In this document: piece after piece, positions 44,998 to 53,824 of the stretch
How the letters are laid out: the number at the start of each line of letters is the position of its first letter
How positions within the stretch are numbered: position 1 is the first letter of the stretch
Assembly: GCF_014640615.1 (NCBI RefSeq)
Contig: NZ_BMHH01000008.1
Coordinates: forward strand, 62,001 to 126,000
Length of the DNA stretch: 64,000 bases
Direction: 5' to 3'
Source of the DNA: Paramesorhizobium endophyticum
GTDB taxonomy: Bacteria > Pseudomonadota > Alphaproteobacteria > Rhizobiales > Rhizobiaceae
Position numbers and translations under genes: made by a program
Notes under the pieces: generated by a model
Database searches by the model: none
What the model saw: the letters and a program-made list of their open reading frames with translations, nothing else
Told to the model about the DNA's origin: nothing

Positions 44998-45936
44998 TTA
45001 CGGGTGGTTCTTGACGAACTCCGGAGCATTTTCGCAGGTCGTCAGAACGGCATTCGGGGTCTGGCGCGCTTCGACCTTCTGGCCGGCGGCGACAGCAAGC
45101 GCGGACTCAACGGCGAGAACGCCCATTTTCTGGGTGCTCTGCGTCGCGGTGGCGATGAACGGTCCTTTGCACCTGGCGAGATATTCGAGGGCCGAGACGT
45201 CGCCGTCATAACCGCCGATGATCACCTTGTCCGAAAGATTGGCGACATCGACGGCCTTGGCTGCACCCATCGCCAGACCATCGGCCTGGCCGAAGATGAT
45301 GGTGATATCCGGATTTGCCTGCAGCATGTTCTGCGCGATCGAGAAGCCTTCGTCCGCCGACCACATGGCGCTCCACTGCTGGTCGACCAGTTCGACGCCC
45401 TTGGCCTCATCGATGGCGCGCTTGCAGCCGGCGAAGCGATCAACTTCGGGCGTCGTGCCCTTCTGGCCATGGATGATCGCCATCTTGCCCTTGCCGCCGG
45501 CCTTTTCGATGATGTGCTTGCACACTTCATAGGCGGAGTTGACGCTCTCTCCGGCGATGAAGGTATCGCCCGGCGCACCTTCCGGAACGCGATCGACGTT
45601 GATCACCGGAATGCCGGCAGCGCGGGCAAGCCGTGTCGGAACAGCCGCGGCGGCGGCGCCTGCGGGGATGTAGATGAAGGCGTCGATGCCCTGGGTCATC
45701 AGGTCCTGAACCTGGCTGACCTGCGTCGCGGTGTCACCTTTCGCATCGACGACGATGACTTCGAGACCCTTTTCCTTGGCGTATTTCTCAACGCCGAGCT
45801 TGATCTGGTTAAAGAAGTCAGCCTGAAGGTTTGGAACGGCGAGACCGATCTTCTTCACTTCCGCCGCAGAAGCGCCGAGCGGCGACATCAGAAACGTCGC
45901 GGCGGTCGCCACCAACAGCAATTTGGACAGTTTCAT
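44998..45936 (-). CDS. periplasmic sugar-binding protein, CUT2 (RbsB-like)
   Basis: 312 residues with a Sec signal peptide (MKLSKLLLVATAATF, cleavage near ASAAE at about 24) and a periplasmic-binding-protein-like domain (PNLQADFFNQIKLG, INVDRVPEGA, GGYDGD). Receptor of the CUT2 importer. It follows the permease gene by 118 bases, a larger gap than elsewhere in the operon, containing the small hairpin CCTGCC-A-GGCAGG at 45967-45979, perhaps an mRNA processing or stabilising site. Confidence 0.93.
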   Translation of the reverse strand: MKLSKLLLVATAATFLMSPLGASAAEVKKIGLAVPNLQADFFNQIKLGVEKYAKEKGLEVIVVDAKGDTATQVSQVQDLMTQGIDAFIYIPAGAAAAAVPTRLARAAGIPVINVDRVPEGAPGDTFIAGESVNSAYEVCKHIIEKAGGKGKMAIIHGQKGTTPEVDRFAGCKRAIDEAKGVELVDQQWSAMWSADEGFSIAQNMLQANPDITIIFGQADGLAMGAAKAVDVANLSDKVIIGGYDGDVSALEYLARCKGPFIATATQSTQKMGVLAVESALAVAAGQKVEARQTPNAVLTTCENAPEFVKNHP

Positions 45937-46054
45937 AGTTTCTCCTCCGAGTTACCATCTGGGGTTCCTGCCAGGCAGGCTCCCTCTCCCTTGCCGGTCA
46001 GCACCATTGCCGACCGTTTTCAGCACCCGGGCGCGTAGCCTCCGGATGGAATAA

Positions 46055-47029
46055 TTATCTCCGCTTGCGGTAGGTTTCGGCCGTGACAGCCAGGACAATG
46101 ACCGCGCCGATGATCACCTGCTGCATGAACGGAGAGACGCTGAGCAGGTTGAGCCCGTTGCGCAAAACCCCAATGATCAGCACGCCGATAATGGTGCCGC
46201 CAATGCCGCCCGTGCCGCCGGAAAGCGAGGTGCCCCCGATCACGACTGCCGCAATGGCGTCGAGTTCATAAGAAACGCCTGACGAAGGCTGGACGGAGTC
46301 CAGACGCGCCGCCAGAACCATCCCGGCCAGTCCGGCAAGAAAGCTGCATACGACATAGACGAGAACCGTCGCCCGTTGAACGTTGATGCCCGCCAGTCGC
46401 GCCACTTCAGGATTACCCCCGATGGCGTAAAGAATGCGCCCGCCCTTACGATAGCGCTGATAGAGCAACCCGAGAGCGAATACGACCAGCATCACGGCGA
46501 CCGTCGGCGTCAGGAAGCCGCCAAACCGCACAATCGCCATGGTGTTGAACCAAGCTGGAAAGCCAATGATCTGCTGGCCGTCGGTAATCATATTGGCCAG
46601 ACCGCGTGAGATCGACATCATGGCCAGTGTCGCGATGAATGCGGGCACGTTGAAACGAGTGATAATGAGACCCGCAATCAAGCCGTTCAGGGAAGCCGCA
46701 AGCAAGGCCAGGGGTATGGCGAACATCATCGGCACACCGGCCGTGACATGCAGATAGCCCAGCACCATCATGGACAGCGCCATGACCGAGCCCACGGCAA
46801 GATCGATACCGCCGATCAAGATGACCATGGTCATACCGACAGCCATCACACCCAAAACGGTGATCTGATCCATGATGTTCAGGAAATTGCGGACCGAAAA
46901 GAATTTGTCGGTGGCAAAGGTGAGGAACAGGCACAACAGAATGAGGCCGATCAACGGGCCCGTAGCCCCTCGCATCGATCCGAAAACCCCGCCCGCGAAC
47001 CCTTTTTCTTCCTGAATTGTCGTAGCCAT
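46055..47029 (-). CDS. sugar ABC transporter permease, CUT2 (RbsC-like)
   Basis: 324 residues, eight to ten hydrophobic segments and the GGIDLAVGS motif. AAGGAGGAAG ribosome site before the ATG. First gene of the minus-strand operon, an unusual order because the binding protein usually comes first. Divergent from the transketolase operon. Confidence 0.93.
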   Translation of the reverse strand: MATTIQEEKGFAGGVFGSMRGATGPLIGLILLCLFLTFATDKFFSVRNFLNIMDQITVLGVMAVGMTMVILIGGIDLAVGSVMALSMMVLGYLHVTAGVPMMFAIPLALLAASLNGLIAGLIITRFNVPAFIATLAMMSISRGLANMITDGQQIIGFPAWFNTMAIVRFGGFLTPTVAVMLVVFALGLLYQRYRKGGRILYAIGGNPEVARLAGINVQRATVLVYVVCSFLAGLAGMVLAARLDSVQPSSGVSYELDAIAAVVIGGTSLSGGTGGIGGTIIGVLIIGVLRNGLNLLSVSPFMQQVIIGAVIVLAVTAETYRKRR

Positions 47030-47198
47030 GGCTTCCTCCTTTTCCCGACACCCGATGCCGCCTCGCTATCAATCAGCATAAATATTCAAGATCGGCTTTA
47101 AATTCGTATATGACCATTCCCTTGGCTGTCAACATTCTTTGTCGATGGATTTTTCAGCAAGATTGTCGATTCCCGCTTGACTTGATGCAGCATGGTGC

Positions 47199-47228
47199 AA
47201 ATATATAGATCACTGTATATTTATTCAC
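47199..47228. promoter_or_regulatory. operator candidate in the divergent sugar-cluster promoter
   Basis: AAATATA (47199-47205) and TATATTT (47216-47222) form a perfect inverted repeat with a ten-base spacer, 19 bases before the transketolase start; TTATTCAC (47221-47228) overlaps its right arm. The same octamer, inverted, recurs in front of the sorC-type gene. The 211-base gap 47030-47240 serves both directions. Confidence 0.45.
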
Positions 47229-47240
47229 TGAGAGGAATTC

Positions 47241-48050
47241 ATGCAACCGAATGATCTCGACAACATCGCCCGCCAGATTCGTCTGCGCGACCTGCAGGCG
47301 GTTTTCGAAGCCGGCGCCGGCCACATCGGGGGCGAGATGTCCGCCATCGATATTCTGACAGCGCTGTATTTTCGGGTGCTCCGCGTCTGGCCCGATCAGC
47401 CGAAACATCCCGACCGCGACAGGTTCATCCTCTCGAAGGGCCATGTCGCACTTGCTTTCTACGTGACATTGGCCAAGCGCGGCTTCCTGCCGGAGGAAGA
47501 GATTTCCACATTTCTGAAGCCGCATTCGCGGCTGAACGGGCACCCCAATTGCAACAAGGTTCCAGGCGTTGAGACCAACACCGGTCCGCTGGGCCACGGC
47601 CTGCCTTTTGCTGTGGGAACGGCGAAGGCGGCCAAGCTGACCGGCGCCGGTTACCACACGTATGTCCTGACCGGCGATGGCGAGATGCAGGAAGGGTCCA
47701 ACTGGGAGGCAATCTCATCTGCAGCCCAGTTCGGCCTCGACAATCTGACGCTGATCATCGATCACAACCGTTTTCAGCAAGGCGCCGCGCTGAAGGACAC
47801 CAACAATCTGGCGCCCTTCCCTGCCAAGCTCGAAGCGTTTGGCTGGGATGTGACGGAGATCAACGGCAATGAAATGGCGCAGATCGTCCCAGCGCTTGAG
47901 CGGCGCGGCGAGCGTCCGCATTGCATCGTCGCCCATACCAACAAGGGGCACGGCATCTCGTTTATGCAGGACACGGTCGATTGGCACCACAAGGTGCCGA
48001 ATGCCGAACAATACAAAATCGCCCTGGCTGAGCTTTCGGAGGCCCTGTAA
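47241..48050 (+). CDS. transketolase, N-terminal (ThDP-pyrophosphate) subunit
   Basis: 269 residues, half of a split transketolase. The ThDP motif is GDGEMQEGSNWEA...N (about 153-180), with GHIGGEMSAIDILTALYF and SKGHVALAFY as substrate/cofactor histidine motifs. GAGAGGAA ribosome site. The stop overlaps the second-subunit ATG by one base. In this setting the pair probably acts on the phosphorylated ketose made by the kinase at 49099 rather than in the pentose phosphate pathway. Confidence 0.93.
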   Translation: MQPNDLDNIARQIRLRDLQAVFEAGAGHIGGEMSAIDILTALYFRVLRVWPDQPKHPDRDRFILSKGHVALAFYVTLAKRGFLPEEEISTFLKPHSRLNGHPNCNKVPGVETNTGPLGHGLPFAVGTAKAAKLTGAGYHTYVLTGDGEMQEGSNWEAISSAAQFGLDNLTLIIDHNRFQQGAALKDTNNLAPFPAKLEAFGWDVTEINGNEMAQIVPALERRGERPHCIVAHTNKGHGISFMQDTVDWHHKVPNAEQYKIALAELSEAL

Positions 48051-49018
48051 TGAATGCCGTGACACACACACCCAAGCTTCACGACTGCCGCGATGCATTC
48101 GTCTCCGTGCTGGAGCGCCTTGGTGCGGACAACCCCAGGATTGTAGCGGTCTGCAATGACTCGGTCGGCTCCTCCAAGCTGGACGGCTTCAAGGCAAAAT
48201 GGCCAGAACGCCTCGTCAATGTGGGCATTGCCGAGCAAAACATGGTTGGCGTCGGCGCGGGGCTGGCCAATGGGGGGCTCCTGCCCTTCGTTTGCGGCGC
48301 GGCCTGCTTCCTGACGGGGCGGTCGCTGGAGCAGATCAAGGCCGATATCGCCTATTCCAATGCCAATGTGAAGCTGGTTGGCATTTCGTCCGGCATGGCC
48401 TACGGCGAACTTGGGCCTACGCACCATTCCATCGAAGATTTTGCCTGGATGCGCGTACTGCCGAATTTGCCCGTGATCGCGCCGTGCGATTCGATCGAGA
48501 CCGCCGCAGCCGTCGAATGGGCTGCAGCCTACGAGGGACCGGTGTTCCTGCGCTTGTCGCGCGTGGGCGTACCGGACCTGCTGCCGGCGGGACACAAATT
48601 CGAGCTGGGCAAAGCCAATCTGCTGCGTGACGGCGATGCGATTACGCTGATCGCCAACGGCACGTTGACGCACCGCCTGATGAAGGCGGCTGAGCTTCTG
48701 GCTGCGAAAGGCATCGAAGCCCGCGTGCTCAACATGGCGACGGTCCGCCCGATCGATGTGGAAGCAATTGTCGCCGCAGCGCAAGAAACCGGCGCCATCC
48801 TGAGCGCGGAAGAACATTCCATTTTCGGCGGGCTTGGCTCAGCGATAGCCGAAGTCGTGGTGGCGGAAGCGCCTGTGCCGATGAAAATCCTGGGCGTGCC
48901 GGGCATCTTCGCTCCCACCGGATCGGCCGAATTCCTGCTGGACGAATTCGGCATGTCGCCCACGGCAATCGCCGATGCGGCCATCACCCTGATAGCACGG
49001 AAGTCTTCCCGCGCCTGA
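48050..49018 (+). CDS. transketolase, C-terminal (pyrimidine-binding) subunit
   Basis: 322 residues with the catalytic Glu in NVGIAEQNMVGVGAGLA and the C-terminal transketolase domain (ITLIANGTLTHRLM, NMATVRPID). Completes the split enzyme with the preceding subunit, as in AptA/AptB-type apulose-4-phosphate transketolases. Confidence 0.93.
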   Translation: MNAVTHTPKLHDCRDAFVSVLERLGADNPRIVAVCNDSVGSSKLDGFKAKWPERLVNVGIAEQNMVGVGAGLANGGLLPFVCGAACFLTGRSLEQIKADIAYSNANVKLVGISSGMAYGELGPTHHSIEDFAWMRVLPNLPVIAPCDSIETAAAVEWAAAYEGPVFLRLSRVGVPDLLPAGHKFELGKANLLRDGDAITLIANGTLTHRLMKAAELLAAKGIEARVLNMATVRPIDVEAIVAAAQETGAILSAEEHSIFGGLGSAIAEVVVAEAPVPMKILGVPGIFAPTGSAEFLLDEFGMSPTAIADAAITLIARKSSRA

Positions 49019-49041
49019 TGGCGCGGGTTAGATGACGTGCC

Positions 49042-49069
49042 GGGCGCGGCACCCCCCTTAGCCGCGCCC
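49042..49069 (+). promoter_or_regulatory. GC-rich intercistronic hairpin
   Basis: GGGCGCGGC (49042-49050) and GCCGCGCCC (49061-49069) form a perfect nine-base stem with a ten-base loop between the transketolase and kinase genes. A C-run, not a T-run, follows, so it looks like an mRNA-stabilising or attenuating element rather than a full terminator. Confidence 0.4.
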
Positions 49070-49098
49070 CCCCTTAATTCCCACCTGTCGGAGCTGTC

Positions 49099-50568
49099 AT
49101 GAGAACCGCCATTCTCGCTATTGATCAGGGCACCACGAATTCCAAAGCGGTGCTCGTCTCGACGACAGGCGAGATTGTGTCGCGTGGATCATGTCCCGTC
49201 GGCATCGAGCTGCCGCAGCCGGGCTGGGTGGAACAAAGCCCGCTTCGCATATGGGAATCGGTGCTGGAGGCGATTTCCGCCTGCTTGAAAGCAGGACCCG
49301 AGGTCGACATTCTAGGCATTGCGATTTCCAATCAGCGCGAATCCGTCACGATCTGGGATGCCATCACAGGCCAGCCGCTCGGCCCCGTTGTCAGCTGGCA
49401 GTGCCGCCGCAGTGCGCCGGCCTGCGCGCAGCTGATCTCTGCCGGCCATGCAACGCGGGTCCAGGCGCTCACCGGTCTGCCGATCGATCCGATGTTTCCA
49501 GGGCCTAAGATGAAATGGCTTCTGGACCGCGTTCCCGCAGGGCGCGATGTCCGCCTGGGCACGATTGACGCCTGGCTGATTCACTGCCTCACAGATGGCG
49601 CGGTGCATGCCTGCGATGCTGCCAATGCTGCCCGCAGCCAGCTTTATGATTTGAACCGTCAGGTCTGGAGCGACGAGCTTTGCGACCTGTTCGGTGTGCC
49701 GAAATCCGCCCTGCCCGAAGTGCGCGAGAGCGCATCCCACTTCGGAAAGACCAGGAATGTACCGGCGCTCAAAGACGGGCTGCCGATCGCCTCGGCCATC
49801 GGAGACAGCCATGCGGCGCTCTTCGGACATGGCGCCTTCAATCCGGGCGACGGCAAAGTGACTTTCGGAACCGGTTCATCGGTCATGACGACACTGCCCC
49901 GCTTCATCGCACCACAAAAGGGCATCACGACCACCATCGCATGGTCGATCAATGGCCAGCCGACTTATGCCTTTGAGGGCAATATCCTTGTTTCGGCTGC
50001 AGCGCTGCCGTGGATGGCAGATATGCTTGGGCTGCCGGATGTTCAGGCCTTGACCGATCTGGCCGCGACGGCGGAGCCCGGCGGCCCAGGTTTCGTGCCG
50101 GCCTTCGTCGGCTTGGGCGCTCCCCATTGGCAGGCCGACGCGCGCGCCCTCTTCTCCGGCATCACGTTTAACACCAACCGCGCCCAGATGGCCCGGGCCG
50201 TGACGGATTCGATCGCCTTCCAGATCCATGATGTGTTCAAGGCCATGTCGGCGCAATCGCCAACGCCGCTTGGCCGTCTTTTTGCCGATGGGGGCCCAAG
50301 CAGGAACGCGTTCCTGATGCAATGCGTCGCAAATACGTTAAACCACACGATCATCCAATGCGACGCCCCGGAAGCGTCGGCGCTGGGCGCGGCCTATCTG
50401 GCCGGTCTTTCGCTGGGTGTGTGGCCGGATATCGCGACCATTGCCGCCCTGCGGCGCCCTGGAAACCCTCTGCCGCCGCGCGCGACGGACACCCCCGCGC
50501 GGCTTGCGGTCTGGCAGGATGCAATCTACCGCTCGACCATTCAAACTCCTTCATTTAATGGTGAATAA
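49099..50568 (+). CDS. FGGY-family carbohydrate kinase
   Basis: 489 residues. N-terminal IDQGTTNSKAVL phosphate loop, GWVEQSP, SNQRE, and C-terminal GDSHAALFGHG with FGTGSSVM; the standard two-domain FGGY kinase. Sequence motifs are close to glycerol kinase and ketose kinases; the split transketolase next door points to a ketose such as apulose, erythrulose or xylulose as substrate. It ends inside the inverted repeat that precedes the regulator gene. Confidence 0.9.
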   Translation: MRTAILAIDQGTTNSKAVLVSTTGEIVSRGSCPVGIELPQPGWVEQSPLRIWESVLEAISACLKAGPEVDILGIAISNQRESVTIWDAITGQPLGPVVSWQCRRSAPACAQLISAGHATRVQALTGLPIDPMFPGPKMKWLLDRVPAGRDVRLGTIDAWLIHCLTDGAVHACDAANAARSQLYDLNRQVWSDELCDLFGVPKSALPEVRESASHFGKTRNVPALKDGLPIASAIGDSHAALFGHGAFNPGDGKVTFGTGSSVMTTLPRFIAPQKGITTTIAWSINGQPTYAFEGNILVSAAALPWMADMLGLPDVQALTDLAATAEPGGPGFVPAFVGLGAPHWQADARALFSGITFNTNRAQMARAVTDSIAFQIHDVFKAMSAQSPTPLGRLFADGGPSRNAFLMQCVANTLNHTIIQCDAPEASALGAAYLAGLSLGVWPDIATIAALRRPGNPLPPRATDTPARLAVWQDAIYRSTIQTPSFNGE

Positions 50569-50576
50569 AAATTCAC
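50561..50576. promoter_or_regulatory. inverted repeat before the SorC-type regulator gene
   Basis: GTGAAT-AAAA-ATTCAC is a perfect dyad overlapping the kinase stop codon and ending 14 bases before the regulator ATG. The half GTGAATAA is shared with the transketolase promoter (47221-47228, inverted), suggesting a common operator for the SorC-type protein. Confidence 0.45.
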
Positions 50577-50590
50577 ACATGGAGGGGCCA

Positions 50591-51541
50591 ATGGGACGAA
50601 TTAACGAGCTGCGCCTGATTGCCCGCATTGCCCAGATGTATCATGTCGAGGGCAAGCGGCAGTCGGAGATCGCCGAAACCATGCATATGTCGCAGGCGAC
50701 CGTGTCGCGCATGCTGAAGCGGGCGGAGCAGGAAGACATTGTGCGCACGACGGTGATACCACCGCCAGGAACCTTTGCCGATCTCGAGACCGCGTTGCGT
50801 GATCGCTACGGGCTGACGGAGGCTATCGTCATCGATTGCTCCGAAGATCGCGACGGTGCGATCATGGCCCGCATCGGCGAAGCAGCGGCTCATTTCCTGG
50901 AAGTTACCCTCCGGCCCGACGAAATCATTGGCGTTTCAAGCTGGAGCCAGACACTCCTGCGCATGGCGGACAATATCCACCCATTCAAGAACGCGAAGGC
51001 AAAATATATCGTCCAGATTCTCGGCGGCATGGGCGACGCCTCGGTCCAGACGCACGCCACACAACTGACGGCGCGTCTCGCCAAATTGACGGGCGGAGAA
51101 CCGCGCCTGCTTCTGGTGCAGGGGATCACCTCATCGCGCGAAGCGAAACTGGTCATGCTGGCCGATCCGGTCGTGCGAGGCACGATGGACCTGTTCGGTC
51201 GCCTCAGCCTTGCGATCATCGGCATCGGCGCGGTGGAACCCTCGGAACTCCTCGCCCGGTCCGGCAATGTCTTCTCTCGCCAGGAAATGGGCATGCTGCA
51301 CGACGCCGGCGCCGTTGGCGAGATATCCTTCCGGTTCTACGACAAGGACGGAAAGCCGGTGGAAACCCCGCTCAACGAGCGTGTGATCGGCATCTCGCTG
51401 GAAGACCTCCGGAAAGCCGACCGCGTCATGGCCTTGGCCGGCGGCGAATCGAAAACCCAGGCTATCGCGGGCGCCCTGAAAATGGGCATCATTGATGTCT
51501 TTGTAACCGATAAATTCACTGCGGCTCGGCTTACGGCCTGA
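50591..51541 (+). CDS. SorC/DeoR-type sugar-responsive transcriptional regulator
   Basis: 316 residues from the ATG at 50591 with GGAGGGG directly upstream. N-terminal helix-turn-helix GKRQSEIAETMHMSQATVSR (about 21-40), then the SorC sugar-phosphate-binding domain (GVSSWSQTL, QILGGMGD, GIGAVEPSELL, DKDGKPV). Such regulators sense a phosphorylated sugar, which fits the kinase product. Likely controls both arms of the divergent cluster. Confidence 0.92.
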   Translation: MGRINELRLIARIAQMYHVEGKRQSEIAETMHMSQATVSRMLKRAEQEDIVRTTVIPPPGTFADLETALRDRYGLTEAIVIDCSEDRDGAIMARIGEAAAHFLEVTLRPDEIIGVSSWSQTLLRMADNIHPFKNAKAKYIVQILGGMGDASVQTHATQLTARLAKLTGGEPRLLLVQGITSSREAKLVMLADPVVRGTMDLFGRLSLAIIGIGAVEPSELLARSGNVFSRQEMGMLHDAGAVGEISFRFYDKDGKPVETPLNERVIGISLEDLRKADRVMALAGGESKTQAIAGALKMGIIDVFVTDKFTAARLTA

Positions 51542-51590
51542 TCCATTGAGATCAAGCCTCAACCTGCTGCGCTTATGAAAAGGAAAGACC

Positions 51591-52376
51591 ATGAGACGTT
51601 TTGAAGGCCAGACGGTTTTCGTTACCGGGGGCAACAAGGGCATCGGTCGCGGCATCGCCAAGCGCTTTGCAGAAGAAGGCGCAAAGGTCGCCATCGCCGC
51701 GATCGAGAATGATACGGCCGCTGCGGCGCAAGCGCTGGCGCAGGAAACCGGCGCGGAGGTCATCGGCCTTGCACTGGATGTGACCGACGCCAAGGCCGTG
51801 CAAGATGCTTATGGCGAGGCCGAAGCGAAACTGGGTGCGGTCTCGGTCTCCGTCCAGAATGCCGGCGTCATTACCATCGCGAAGGTGGAAGACCTGACCG
51901 AACGCGAATGGGATCTCAATCTCGACGTCAATACCAAGGGTGTCTTTCTCTGCTGCCAGGAGGCGATCCGGCGCTTCCGCGCCAGCGGCACCAAGGGGCG
52001 GCTCGTCAACACAGCGTCCGGGCAGGCCCGGCAAGGCTTCATCTACACGCCGCACTACGCCGCCTCGAAATTCGGCGTCGTCGGCCTGACGCAGAGCCTG
52101 GCCAAGGAGCTTGCCCGTGAGGGCATCACCGCCAACGCCATCTGCCCCGGCATCATCCATACCGAAATGTGGGACTACAATGATCGCGTCTGGGGCCAGA
52201 TGCTGGGCGAGTACGGTCCGGGCGAATTGATGGCCGAGTGGGTCGAAGGCATTCCCATGGGCCGCGCCGGCACTCCCGCCGAAGTCGCCGCCCTCGTCGC
52301 CTTTCTGGCCTCCGAAGATGCACGATACATTACCGGCCAGACGATCAATGTGGATGGTGGCCTGATCATGTCGTAA
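51591..52376 (+). CDS. SDR-family dehydrogenase (polyol type)
   Basis: 261 residues: TGGNKGIG at about 12-19, QNAG, NTASGQA catalytic Ser, YAASK, and ITGQTINVDGG at the C-terminus. GAAAGGA-like ribosome site. Second SDR of the cluster, on the opposite strand from the first, so the pathway may contain two redox steps or accept two stereoisomeric polyols. Confidence 0.9.
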   Translation: MRRFEGQTVFVTGGNKGIGRGIAKRFAEEGAKVAIAAIENDTAAAAQALAQETGAEVIGLALDVTDAKAVQDAYGEAEAKLGAVSVSVQNAGVITIAKVEDLTEREWDLNLDVNTKGVFLCCQEAIRRFRASGTKGRLVNTASGQARQGFIYTPHYAASKFGVVGLTQSLAKELAREGITANAICPGIIHTEMWDYNDRVWGQMLGEYGPGELMAEWVEGIPMGRAGTPAEVAALVAFLASEDARYITGQTINVDGGLIMS

Positions 52377-52600
52377 TGCGCAATTTGTGCTCAGCTTGTC
52401 CTCGGGGTCGCACTGGCGAAGTTTTGCCAAAAGTTCGCTTGCGACGGCAATCAATAGTCTCAGGTGAGTTTTCTGTGCGTCCGACGTAAAGCGCTGCATC
52501 TGTTTGGTCAAACCGAGTGCTCCGACCAGGATGTTTCCGACACCGAACACTGGCACTCCGATTGCGCCCATGTCTGGATCGCGTTCGGGTATCGCAACCG
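52377..52600 (-). pseudogene. IclR-family regulator, C-terminal fragment
   Basis: On the minus strand, VAIPERDPDMGAIGVPVFG, then GNILVGALGL, RFTSDAQ and THLRLLIAVASELLAKL match the end of an IclR effector domain. The N-terminal two-thirds are missing, and the reading frame upstream of position 52600 stops making sense, exactly where a TctA fragment begins on the other strand. The 3' end runs into the SDR gene without a proper stop. Confidence 0.55.
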
Positions 52601-52607
52601 GATCTCG

Positions 52608-53045
52608 TATGGAGCCACATTGCCAGCCTCTATCGGCAACGTCCTGCTGCTGGTGTTGAACCTTCCGCTCGTAGGGCTTTGGGTACAGGTGCTGAAGATA
52701 CCGACGCCCTATCTCTATGCCGGCATTTTGCTGTTCGCGACGATCGGCACCTATGGGATCGGTCAATCCGTGTTCGATCTGGCGCTCTTGTATGCGATCG
52801 GCATCGTCGGCTTCTTCATGCGCCGCTACGATTTTCCTACCAGTCCAGTCATCATCGGCATGATCCTCGGCCCTTTCGCCGAACAGCAGGTCCGCAGAGC
52901 CATGACGATTAGCCAAGGTGACATGACGGTGTTCTTCACCAGACCAAACTCCGCGACGCTCATCACGCTGTCGGTCCTTGCTCTGGTCGTGCCGTTGGTG
53001 CTGGTGCTCTTGCGAAACCGGAAAGCCTCGGCCATCGAGACCTGA
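52608..53045 (+). pseudogene. TctA C-terminal fragment
   Basis: About 145 residues matching the end of a tripartite tricarboxylate transporter large subunit: IGNVLLLVLNLPLVGLW, FATIGTYGIGQSVFDLALLY, GMILGPFAEQQVRRAM and SQGDMTVFF, ending at TGA 53043-53045. The first part (WSHIASLY) is in another frame, which implies a two-base loss near 52631. It belongs to a different TctA subfamily from the intact copy at 58854, so it is not a recent duplicate. Confidence 0.75.
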
Positions 53046-53168
53046 TAGCGATGGCGTCCAGGGAAGTGAATACACACAGCGGCGCTACATGAACGGCTCC
53101 AACAGTTGCAACGGCCGATACCGCCGCCTCCCCTATCGGCCGGCGCTTCTTGGCTCCGCCTCCACCGC

Positions 53169-53309
53169 TCATGCCCTCAAGGCCGGCAGGTTGCGGTAGA
53201 CTTCGAGACAGGCGGGGTTGGCGAGCGCGGTATCGTTGCCGATCGGCCTGTCATGGATGGTGTCGCGCACGGCGACTTCGGAGATTTTCCCGATCGTGCA
53301 CGCGGGATT
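53169..53309 (-). pseudogene. unidentified C-terminal protein fragment
   Basis: 47 codons ending in TGA (53169-53171) read NPACTIGKISEVAVRD, then HDRPIGNDTALANPACLE and a final YRNLPALRA. The composition looks like real coding sequence, but I cannot name the family. Between it and the next fragment (53310-53616) I recognise nothing. Confidence 0.3.
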
Positions 53310-53616
53310 AGCCGAGATAATCCGCGGCGACATTGCTCGGCCGAAGGAATTCTATCTGCAAGCCACAAAGCTTCGAGAGTTCATTCGTGGATGGCAGAGT
53401 CGATGGGGTCGTCTAGTCGCAGGGTCGCAGGGGCGCCAACCAGCGACGGCAGCAGCGACACCTGACCCGACCATCTCCGACAATGTATCATGAAAATGGC
53501 CGCACCGTTTCCGATGCCCGACTTTCCACCCAGCATGTGTTTGGCGGGGGCTACTCATACCCCATCTAACGGTTATTCCTCCATCGGGAAAGCGAAGCCA
53601 GCTTTCACGCGATCCA

Positions 53617-53712
53617 TCAGCCCTTGGTGCTGTCGGCTACGCATTTGGTGAAGGCTACGGCCGTTTCGGTGTGAAAATTGGTGGCCGGGTAGGCAACCGG
53701 CATATCCCACTT
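53617..53712 (-). pseudogene. TRAP transporter DctP-type binding-protein fragment
   Basis: The minus strand reads KWDMPVAYPATNFHTETAVA then FTKCVADSTKG before a TGA; this is the start of the mature domain of DctP-type TRAP receptors. A neighbouring frame continues LMDRVKAGFAFPMEE to a stop at 53573, suggesting a further rearrangement. No signal peptide or downstream domain remains. Confidence 0.5.
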
Positions 53713-53824
53713 CGGCGGCAGTCGGCTCAGAAAGCGGACGCGCTCTGATGGCCCGGTTTAATGTCCGTCCCATCCCTCGGGAGGCCCTCCTGGAATATCC
53801 TTCGGCTACATTCAGCTCCCGCTC

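Noticed and set aside
44365-46038. 557-codon open frame on plus
   Set aside because: Antisense to the CUT2 ATPase and receptor genes; no recognisable domains.
49099-50568. naming the kinase as glycerol kinase (glpK)
   Set aside because: The motifs overlap, but no glycerol genes are near and the split transketolase and SorC context point to a ketose.
51573-53075. 500-codon open frame on minus
   Set aside because: It is antisense to the SDR gene over most of its length; only the short IclR-like segment at 52377-52600 inside it looks real.
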